Assembly: GCF_900107455.1 (NCBI RefSeq) | Contig: NZ_FNQB01000004.1 | Span: 444,193 to 508,192, forward strand | DNA length: 64,000 nucleotides | Reading direction: 5' to 3' | Origin: Asanoa ishikariensis | Lineage (GTDB): Bacteria; Actinomycetota; Actinomycetes; Mycobacteriales; Micromonosporaceae | Shown: positions 55,867 to 62,313 of the stretch, piece after piece | How the letters are laid out: every line of letters begins with the position of its first letter | How positions within the stretch are numbered: position 1 is the first letter of the stretch | Translations under genes and position numbers: made by a program | The notes under the pieces: generated by a model | Seen by the model: only the letters and a program-made list of their open reading frames with translations | The model's database searches: none | What the model was told of the DNA's origin: nothing

Positions 55867-56436
55867 CGACCCCGGGCCGCCCGGAGCCGAGCCCCGCAGC
55901 ACCACGCCGGGATCGCGGCCGAGGTCCAGGAACATCCGCACGTCGTCGAAGCGTTCGGCGCCGATCTCGATGACATTGGGGAGCCGTCCCCACTCCCGGA
56001 AGCCGAGCCGCTCGTAGAGCTCGATGGCACCGTGGTTGTTGCCGCGGACGCCGAGCGCCAGGGTCTCGATCCCGGCCTTGCGGGCGTCGTCGATCAGGGC
56101 GGCGGTGACGAGCCGGCCGACGCCGCGACCGCGCGCGGCCGGGTGCGTGGCCACCTTCTGCACGTCCGCGGAGTGGGCGAAGATCGGTTTCGGGCCGCGT
56201 CGCCACAGGCCGGTGCCGACCACCTCGTCGTCGAGCGTCGCCAGCGCCAGCGCCGCGTCGCCCTCGCCGACCTGAGTCAGCACCTGGTCCAGCCAGGCAT
56301 CCGTCTCGGTCCGGCTCGGCGGCGCCGCATATCCGATCGCGCCACCGCGGTCGGCCACCGCGAACAGCACGCGGTGCACGCCGGCGCGAAGCTGCTCGTC
56401 CGCGACGGTCGGCCAACGGAGTTTGGCGCTTTCCAT
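55849..56436 (-). CDS. GNAT-family N-acetyltransferase
   Basis: A 195-residue acetyltransferase. The core shows LALATLDDEVVGTGLW, then VQKVATHPAARGRGVGRLVT (acetyl-CoA loop RGRGVG) and GNNHGAIELYERLGFREWGR (motif B). The C-terminal PGGPGSSPRRG tail is probably disordered. Substrate unknown. It lies 10 bp after a TetR gene on the same strand. Confidence 0.9.
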   Translation of the reverse strand: MESAKLRWPTVADEQLRAGVHRVLFAVADRGGAIGYAAPPSRTETDAWLDQVLTQVGEGDAALALATLDDEVVGTGLWRRGPKPIFAHSADVQKVATHPAARGRGVGRLVTAALIDDARKAGIETLALGVRGNNHGAIELYERLGFREWGRLPNVIEIGAERFDDVRMFLDLGRDPGVVLRGSAPGGPGSSPRRG

Positions 56437-56446
56437 GATCGAGATC

Positions 56447-57007
56447 CTAGGTGGCGGGCCGGCCGAGGCCGCGCAACAGGGTGTCGACGACCAGGTCGGC
56501 CGCCTGTGGGGGAGTCAGGTCGGGGAAGCGGTACGCGGCGGTGCTGACCAACTGGTCGAGGACCGCACGGGCCCAGGGCACGTCGCCGCGTAGGAGGCCC
56601 TCGTCGACCGCGCGGCGTACGAACGCGTCCACGCGGGCGCTCTGCTTCTGGGCGCGGCCCTCGGCGGAGGGGTCGTCGCGCATCATCCGCCGGGTGTCGA
56701 CCGGCCATTCGCGGCTGACCGGGACGATGCCCTCGACGTAGCGGTGCAGGGCCACGGCCACCGGCGCCTCCGTGAGCCGGGCCTCGTCGAGCACCCGCTC
56801 GGCGGAGTCGAGCTTTGCCTCGAACACCGCGCTCAACAGCGCCTCGCGGGTGGCGAAGCGGCGGTGGACGGTCGTGCGGTCGACCCCGGCGGCGCTGGCG
56901 ATGGCCGCCAGTGAGGTGCTCGGGTCGTCGGCCAGGAGCCGGGCCCCGGCACGCAGGACCCCGGCCAGGTTGCGGGCGGCATCAGCTCTCATCGTGCTGT
57001 ACATCAT
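56447..57007 (-). CDS. TetR-family regulator divergent from SDR/ALDH operon
   Basis: A 186-residue TetR protein: NLAGVLRAGARLLADDPSTS, LAAIASAAGVDRTTVHRRFA, TREALLSAVFEAKL. Starts ATG 57007 and 57004 are tandem after GAGGGGT. Divergent from the SDR-aldehyde dehydrogenase operon (84-bp gap), which it likely controls, and upstream of the GNAT gene. Confidence 0.92.
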   Translation of the reverse strand: MMYSTMRADAARNLAGVLRAGARLLADDPSTSLAAIASAAGVDRTTVHRRFATREALLSAVFEAKLDSAERVLDEARLTEAPVAVALHRYVEGIVPVSREWPVDTRRMMRDDPSAEGRAQKQSARVDAFVRRAVDEGLLRGDVPWARAVLDQLVSTAAYRFPDLTPPQAADLVVDTLLRGLGRPAT

Positions 57008-57091
57008 ACCCCTCGTAGTAGATCAGTCGAGAAACACCACGCTAGCGTCGCACTTACGGTTCGACCATCTACACGGAACGGGAGTTTCGCA

Positions 57092-57943
57092 ATGACACGC
57101 ACGTGGCTGATCACCGGTGGTTCCCAGGGTCTCGGCCGGGCCCTGACGGCGGCAGCGCTCGCGAAGGGCGACCGGGTCGCGATCACCTCACGGCAGGCCG
57201 ACGCCCTCGCCGACCTGCGCCAGGCGTACCCGGACCGGCTGTTGACCTTGGTACTGGACCTCACCGACGAGGCTGCCGCCCGGGACGCGGTGGCGGCCGT
57301 GGTCGAGCGGTTCGGCTCGCTCGACGTGGTGGTCAACAACGCCGGGTACGCCACCAGCGGCACCGTCGAGGACTTCCCGGCGGACGAGTTCCGCGCGCAG
57401 ATCGAGACGAACCTCTTCGGCGTCGTCAACGTCAGCCGGGCCGCGCTGCCGGTCATGCGCCGCCAGCGGTCCGGGCACTTCGTGCAGGTCTCGTCCGTCG
57501 GCGGACGGGTCGGCGGCACGCCGGGGCTCAGCGCCTACCAGGCCGCGAAGTTCGGCGTCGCCGGCTTCTCCGAGGTCCTCGCCAACGAGGTGGCCCCGCT
57601 GGGGATCAAGGTGACGATCGTGGAGCCCGGCGGCATCCGGACCGGCTGGGCGGCCGGCGCGGCGAAGACCTCGGGCCCGACGCGTCCCGAGTACGCGGAG
57701 TCGGTGGGGAAGTGGCAGGACATGTTCGCCGCGTACACCGGCAACGAGCCCGGCGACCCCGCCCGGATGGCCACCGCCATCGTCGACCTGGTCGAGGGTC
57801 CCGAGCACCCGCGCCGGCTGCTGCTCGGCAACGACGCCCTGGACATCGCCATGGCCGCCGAGGAGGGCCGGCTCGCCGAGGCCCGCAAGTGGGCCGCCGT
57901 CAGCCGCAGCACCGACCACCAGAGCGAAGGAGCCAACTCATGA
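57092..57943 (+). CDS. Short-chain dehydrogenase/reductase
   Basis: A 283-residue classical SDR: WLITGGSQGLGRALTAAALA (TGGSQGLG cofactor loop), VVVNNAGYATSG, catalytic Ser in FVQVSSVGG and Tyr/Lys in YQAAK. It belongs to the long-tailed group that includes KR-like alcohol dehydrogenases. ATG 57092 follows ACGGGAG. It is translationally coupled (ATGA) to the aldehyde dehydrogenase gene, so an alcohol-to-acid oxidation route is plausible. Confidence 0.93.
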   Translation: MTRTWLITGGSQGLGRALTAAALAKGDRVAITSRQADALADLRQAYPDRLLTLVLDLTDEAAARDAVAAVVERFGSLDVVVNNAGYATSGTVEDFPADEFRAQIETNLFGVVNVSRAALPVMRRQRSGHFVQVSSVGGRVGGTPGLSAYQAAKFGVAGFSEVLANEVAPLGIKVTIVEPGGIRTGWAAGAAKTSGPTRPEYAESVGKWQDMFAAYTGNEPGDPARMATAIVDLVEGPEHPRRLLLGNDALDIAMAAEEGRLAEARKWAAVSRSTDHQSEGANS

Positions 57944-59388
57944 TCGTCCGCGACAAGCTCTACATCGGCGGGGAATGGGTCGCGCCTAGCGCGCCGAACC
58001 TGCTGGAGATCCGCTCACCACACGACCAGTCGGTGCTGGGAGCCGTGGCCCAGGCGAATGATGCGGACGTGGACGCCGCCGTGGCCGCCGCCCGGGCGGC
58101 CTTCGACGACGGCCCGTGGCCGCGCACCGACCCAGCGCAGCGCCAGGCGGTCGTCCGCCGGCTCAACGCGCTGCGCGAGGCCCGGGCCGACGAGATCGCC
58201 GCGATCATCTCGGCGGAGAACGGCTCGGCCGGCTGGTTCACCAAGCTCGGCCAGCCGTTCCTGACCCGGCAGGTCAACGCCTATCTGGCCGCCGCCGAGG
58301 GGTTCGGCTGGGAGGAGGTGGTCGAGCCGTCGGACCCGTCCGTCGCGTTCGACACCATCGTCCGGCGAGAGCCCATCGGCGTGGTCGCCGCGGTCATCCC
58401 GTGGAACTCGCCGTTCTCCGCGGCCACCGCCAAGCTGACGCCCGCGCTGCTGGCCGGCAACACCGTGGTCCTCAAGGTCTCGCCGGAGAACTCGCTGAGC
58501 ATGACGCTGCTGGCCGACCTCTGGCACGAGGCCGGGCTCCCGGCGGGCGTGCTCAGCATCCTGCCGGCGGACCGGGACACAAGCGAGTACCTGGTCTCGC
58601 ACCCGCAGGTCGACAAGATCGCCTTCACCGGGTCGACCCGGGCCGGCCGGCGGATCGCGTCGATCGCCGGCGCGCAGCTCAAGCGGGTCAGCCTGGAGCT
58701 CGGCGGCAAGTCCGCCGCGATCATCCTGGACGACGCCGACCTTGCCGCCGCGATCAGCGGACTGCGGTTCGGCGCGCTGGCCAACAACGGCGAGGCGTGC
58801 ATCCTGCAGACCCGGATCCTGGCGCCGCGCGGCCGCTACGACGAGGTGGTCGCCGCACTCAAGGACATGGTGGAGTCGCTGAAGGTGGGCGACCCGGCCG
58901 ACCCGGACACCTTTGTCGGCCCGATGATCAGGCGGGACCAGCAGGAGCGGGTGCGCGACTACATCCGCACCGGCGTCCAGGAAGGTGCCCGGCTCGTGAG
59001 CGGCGGCCCTCAGGTGCCGCCAGGGCTGGAGAGCGGCAACTACGTGACGCCCACGCTCTTCGCCGACGTGCACAACGGCATGCGGATCGCCCGGGAGGAG
59101 ATCTTCGGTCCGGTGCTGGTCGTGATCCCGTACGACGACGAGGACGACGCGGTCCGGATCGCCAACGACTCCGAGTACGGCCTGTCCGGCGGCATCTGGT
59201 CAGCCAGCACCGAGCGCGCGTTGGACGTGGCCCGCCGGTTGCGCACGGGCACCGTCACGTTGAACGGGTCACCGATGAGCTTCGACGGGCCATTCGGGGG
59301 CTACAAGGCGAGCGGGATCGGCCGGGAGTACGGCGTGGTGGGGCTGACGGGCTACGTGGAGCACAAGACGGTCACCCGTCGGCGCTGA
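57940..59388 (+). CDS. Aldehyde dehydrogenase (NAD(P)+)
   Basis: A 482-residue ALDH. Motifs in order: VIPWNSPFSAATAKLTPALL (Asn-loop), FTGSTRAGRRIAS, catalytic Glu in VSLELGGKSAAIIL, nucleophile Cys in NNGEACILQTRI, and EIFGPVLVVIPYD. It oxidises an aldehyde, probably made by the SDR encoded just upstream. The start overlaps the SDR stop (ATGA). Confidence 0.95.
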   Translation: MIVRDKLYIGGEWVAPSAPNLLEIRSPHDQSVLGAVAQANDADVDAAVAAARAAFDDGPWPRTDPAQRQAVVRRLNALREARADEIAAIISAENGSAGWFTKLGQPFLTRQVNAYLAAAEGFGWEEVVEPSDPSVAFDTIVRREPIGVVAAVIPWNSPFSAATAKLTPALLAGNTVVLKVSPENSLSMTLLADLWHEAGLPAGVLSILPADRDTSEYLVSHPQVDKIAFTGSTRAGRRIASIAGAQLKRVSLELGGKSAAIILDDADLAAAISGLRFGALANNGEACILQTRILAPRGRYDEVVAALKDMVESLKVGDPADPDTFVGPMIRRDQQERVRDYIRTGVQEGARLVSGGPQVPPGLESGNYVTPTLFADVHNGMRIAREEIFGPVLVVIPYDDEDDAVRIANDSEYGLSGGIWSASTERALDVARRLRTGTVTLNGSPMSFDGPFGGYKASGIGREYGVVGLTGYVEHKTVTRRR

Positions 59389-59408
59389 GCCGGGTCAGCC
59401 CACGAGCG

Positions 59409-59627
59409 TCAGCCGCGAGCCGGTCCCTGGTAGTCCGGGGCGACGTAGACCGGGAGCCGGTCGTCGCCGCCCGAGCGCACGTACCGCCGGGTGTAGTTGA
59501 CGTGCCTCGGCCGGACACCGTCGAAGGTGGGCACGGCGAAGTGCAGCGGCAACCGGCCGGCGGACTGCCGGGTGGGGGTGACGTCGTGGCGCTGGTCGTG
59601 CCAGGGACCGCCAAGGAAGAGCACCAT
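59409..59627 (-). CDS. Small conserved-looking protein coupled to methyltransferase (72 aa)
   Basis: ATG 59627 overlaps the stop of the methyltransferase gene (TGATG). The product MVLFLGGPWHDQRHDVTPTR continues through PTFDGVRPRHVNYTRRYVRS and LPVYVAPDYQGPARG. The pattern GGPWHDQ...YTRR...VYVxPDY is familiar from small actinobacterial hypothetical proteins of no known function. No signal or membrane segment. Confidence 0.65.
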   Translation of the reverse strand: MVLFLGGPWHDQRHDVTPTRQSAGRLPLHFAVPTFDGVRPRHVNYTRRYVRSGGDDRLPVYVAPDYQGPARG

Positions 59628-60274
59628 CACGGCCGCGCTCCGGGGTTGCGGGGCGTGAGCACGCTGGCGGCGGTTACGTACGTTTCTTCGCCGGTCGCGG
59701 GCGACACCGGATACGTCATGACGACCTGCCAATCTCGGGAGGGGATCCGACCACGGCCCGGGTCGCCGGCGAGGACCAGCGCGTCGCGGCGGGCGGCTGT
59801 GAGCAGGAAGGGTAGGACCTGGTCGGCGAGCTGATCATCGTAGAACGCGTCGCCGGCCAACACCACATCGGCCTGGATATCGAGTACGGCCTCGGGTGTC
59901 AGGTCGAGGAGGTTGGTGGAGAGGGGAACGACGTGCACGCCGTTCGCCCGGGCGTTGGCCCGGATGGCGGCGGGGGCGTAAGGGTCGATGTCGTTGGCGA
60001 CGACGACCGCGGCACCCGCCTTGGCCGCCGCGATCGCGACGAGGCCGGACCCGGAACCCAGGTCGAGCACTCGGCGACCGGCCACGATCTCGGGGGCATC
60101 GAGAACGTAGCGGGCGACGGCCTGGCCGCCGCCCCACGCTGTAGCCCAGAAAGGTGCCGGGAGGTTGTGGCCCACCTGGGCCTCCAACCGCGCCCAGAGG
60201 ATCGTCGGATCCTCCGCAAGGAAAAGGCGCACCTCAGGTACGAGCCGCGCCGAGGTGAGTCGGAGACCATCCAT
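59627..60274 (-). CDS. Class I methyltransferase (METTL20/ETFB-lysine type)
   Basis: A 215-residue SAM-dependent enzyme. APFWATAWGGGQAVARYVLD precedes motif I VLDLGSGSGLVAIAAAKAG, acidic motif ANDIDPYAPAA and VVLAGDAFYDDQ (the DxxxD-like post-I element). This arrangement fits the protein-lysine methyltransferase group related to METTL20 and nicotinamide N-methyltransferase-like proteins; the target protein is unknown. I chose ATG 60274, before which the frame is open but not protein-like. Confidence 0.83.
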   Translation of the reverse strand: MDGLRLTSARLVPEVRLFLAEDPTILWARLEAQVGHNLPAPFWATAWGGGQAVARYVLDAPEIVAGRRVLDLGSGSGLVAIAAAKAGAAVVVANDIDPYAPAAIRANARANGVHVVPLSTNLLDLTPEAVLDIQADVVLAGDAFYDDQLADQVLPFLLTAARRDALVLAGDPGRGRIPSRDWQVVMTYPVSPATGEETYVTAASVLTPRNPGARP

Positions 60275-60325
60275 GTCAATCCCCGCTCTGATGTTGTCCG
60301 GACCGACGCCCGGGATTCTGTCGGT

Positions 60326-60366
60326 GGCCGTGCCCCCGTGCACGGAAAGTGACCAGGGGCACGGCC
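60326..60366. terminator. Hairpin after the cold-shock gene
   Basis: GGCCGTGCCCC (60326-60336) pairs exactly with GGGGCACGGCC (60356-60366) around a 19-base loop. It lies 14 bp past the cold-shock stop (minus strand) and upstream of the methyltransferase gene, separating the two. Confidence 0.7.
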
Positions 60367-60380
60367 GCGACAGGTCTAGA

Positions 60381-60584
60381 TCAGATCGTGCGGATGTTCG
60401 CGGCCTGCGGGCCCTTCTGGCCCTGCTCGACGTCGAACTCCACGCGCTGGTTCTCCTCCAGCGACCGGAAGCCGGACGCCGCGATGGCCGAGAAGTGGGC
60501 GAACACGTCCGGGCCGCCACCATCGGGGGTGATGAAGCCGAACCCCTTGTCAGCGTTGAACCACTTGACGGTGCCTTGAGTCAT
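60381..60584 (-). CDS. cspA: Cold-shock domain protein (CspA family)
   Basis: A 67-residue OB-fold RNA chaperone: [15 protein letters not shown] (RNP1) and DVFAHFSAI (RNP2), then [19 protein letters not shown]. It binds single-stranded nucleic acid and melts mRNA structure. A GAAAGG ribosome site precedes the ATG. The leader to about 60750 is long for this window and contains a CCCGCAC/GTGCGGG hairpin, as in cold-regulated csp mRNAs; cold induction is inferred. Confidence 0.96.
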   Translation of the reverse strand: MTQGTVKWFNADKGFGFITPDGGGPDVFAHFSAIAASGFRSLEENQRVEFDVEQGQKGPQAANIRTI

Positions 60585-60758
60585 TTCTTAAAACCTTTCG
60601 GAATGGCGCCCGCACCGTGCGGGGACCGTGATTGCCGAACTCATCCATCCCGACCGGTTGACCCGGCACAACACAAAACGCCCGTGGCTGGAGACCCGGG
60701 CGTCTGCAAGGTATGAACGTGAAACCGCAATACCGGAACTTTAGCACGTCCGGGCGGC

Positions 60759-61394
60759 TTAGTTGACCAGGGTCCGCGAGTTCGTCGGCACCTGGAGGAG
60801 GTCCAGGCAGTCGCGCCACAGCGTGTCGAGCTGGGCAGGGTCGTTGAGCAGCTTCGCGAGCAGCACGCGGCCCTCGATCTGGGCCACGATCGAGCGGGCG
60901 GCGCCGCGGCTGTCGACCGCCCCGCCGGCCTCGCCGAGGTCCTTCGCCTGGGTGACAACGGCCTCGATCAGGTCGATCTGGGCGTCGAAGATCGCCTGGA
61001 GTCGCTCCCGGATCTCCGGGTGCTGGTTGCTGAGCTCGAGGGCGAGGTTGCCGAACATGCAACCGACCACCACGCCGGAGCGCCGCTGCGCGACCCGCTG
61101 CACCTCCTCGGTGGCCTCGAACAGCTCGCGCAGCCGCCGCAGCGGGTCGCGGTCGGTGCCGAGCACCGCCTCCCACTGGGCACGCTGGGCCACCCAGTGC
61201 TCGTCTATCACTGTCAGCGCGAGCGCCTGCTTGGACTCGAAGAAGTAGTAGAAGCTGCCCTTCGGCACCCCGGCCGCCGCGCAGATCTCCGCCACGCCCA
61301 GCGCCGAGTAGCCCCGCTGCTCGATGAGCTGCTTGGCCGCTTCGAGGATCTTGTTTCGCGCGTCACTTGTCCGTCCCACCCTTGGAGAATACAT
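60759..61394 (-). CDS. TetR-family regulator (AcrR-like) of divergent SDR
   Basis: A 211-residue TetR protein: ARNKILEAAKQLIEQRGYSA, LGVAEICAAAGVPKGSFYYF (classic KGSFYYF recognition helix end) and TetR_C_16-like helices (CMFGNLALELSNQHPEIRER). ATG 61394 or GTG 61379 may be the start. Divergent from the SDR gene at 61471 with a direct-repeat motif between them. Confidence 0.93.
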   Translation of the reverse strand: MYSPRVGRTSDARNKILEAAKQLIEQRGYSALGVAEICAAAGVPKGSFYYFFESKQALALTVIDEHWVAQRAQWEAVLGTDRDPLRRLRELFEATEEVQRVAQRRSGVVVGCMFGNLALELSNQHPEIRERLQAIFDAQIDLIEAVVTQAKDLGEAGGAVDSRGAARSIVAQIEGRVLLAKLLNDPAQLDTLWRDCLDLLQVPTNSRTLVN

Positions 61395-61395
61395 G

Positions 61396-61431
61396 ACCGG
61401 TCGTCTAGCGTCTTAGTCGACCAGTCGTCTA
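61396..61431. promoter_or_regulatory. Direct repeats in the TetR/SDR intergenic region
   Basis: ACCGGTCGTCTA (61396-61407) and ACCAGTCGTCTA (61420-61431) are 11 of 12 identical and 24 bp apart. The first contains the palindrome GACCGGTC (61395-61402). They abut the TetR start and precede the SDR gene by 39 bp; probable TetR sites. Confidence 0.6.
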
Positions 61432-61470
61432 CCGGCGACATCCAGTCGGATTTGCGAGGTTAAGACAGCT

Positions 61471-62187
61471 ATGAGCACCAACTCAGCACAGAAGGTCGTC
61501 GTCATCACCGGTGCGTCCCAGGGCATCGGGGCCGGGCTCGTCGAGGCGTACCGCAAGCTTGGCTACGGCGTCGTGGCCACCTCCCGGTCGATCGCACCGA
61601 GCGACGACCCGGACGTCGTGACCGTGCGCGGCGACATCGCCGACAAGGCCACGACCGACGCCGTCGTCACGGCCGCCCTGGACCGGTTCGGCCGGATCGA
61701 CACCGTGGTGAGCAACGCCGGCGTCTTCATCGCCAAGCCGTACACCGACTACACCGCCGAGGACTACGACCTGGTCTTCGGTGTGAACGTCGCCGGCTTC
61801 TTCAACCTCACGCAGCGCGCCATGCCCCACCTGCTCGCCAGCGGTGGTGGTCACATCGTCAGCATCACCACGAGCTTCGTGGACCAGCCGAACTCCAACG
61901 TGCCGTCCGTGCTGGCCTCGTTGAGCAAGGGTGGGCTGACCTCCGCGACCAAGTCACTGGCCATCGAGTACGCGAACCGGGGCGTACGGGTGAACGCGGT
62001 CGCACCGGGCATCATCAAGACCCCGATGCACTCGCCCGACTACTACCCGACGTTCGACGCGCTGCACCCGGTCGGCCGGATGGGCGAGACGAGCGACATC
62101 GTCGAGGCCGTGCTCTTCCTGGAGTCGGCGCCGTTCGTCACGGGCGAGATCCTGCACGTCGACGGTGGTCAGAACGCCGGTCACTGA
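61471..62187 (+). CDS. SDR-family protein lacking the catalytic tyrosine
   Basis: A 238-residue Rossmann SDR: VVVITGASQGIGAGLVEAYR (TGASQGIG), TVVSNAGVFIAKPY, VRVNAVAPGIIKTPMH and GEILHVDGGQNAGH. In the usual YxxxK position it has Ala149-Ser-Leu-Ser-Lys153 (PSVLASLSKGGL), so the proton-donating Tyr is missing while the Lys stays. Ser131/Ser135 may cover the catalytic Ser. A related actinobacterial subgroup with PSxLASLxKGGL seems to share this (from memory), so it is probably a family trait, not a local mutation. Role unknown; TetR-controlled. Confidence 0.9.
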   Translation: MSTNSAQKVVVITGASQGIGAGLVEAYRKLGYGVVATSRSIAPSDDPDVVTVRGDIADKATTDAVVTAALDRFGRIDTVVSNAGVFIAKPYTDYTAEDYDLVFGVNVAGFFNLTQRAMPHLLASGGGHIVSITTSFVDQPNSNVPSVLASLSKGGLTSATKSLAIEYANRGVRVNAVAPGIIKTPMHSPDYYPTFDALHPVGRMGETSDIVEAVLFLESAPFVTGEILHVDGGQNAGH

Positions 62188-62199
62188 CCAGGGCTCAAG

Positions 62200-62229
62200 T
62201 TGGGGGCGGCGCGTACGCGCCGCCCCCAA
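62200..62229. terminator. Strong palindromic terminator after the SDR gene
   Basis: A perfect 30-bp palindrome: TTGGGGGCGGCGCG, TA centre, CGCGCCGCCCCCAA. It lies 12 bp past the SDR stop and 84 bp before the STAND gene. The stem of up to 14 bp is the strongest hairpin I noticed in the window. Confidence 0.85.
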
Positions 62230-62313
62230 GTCTGGGAAAATTGGATCTCCCGTTGGGAAACTGCGCCGGGTGGAGGTAGTTTCGGCGTTAATCGGGGGAT
62301 GTGATGGTTTTTC

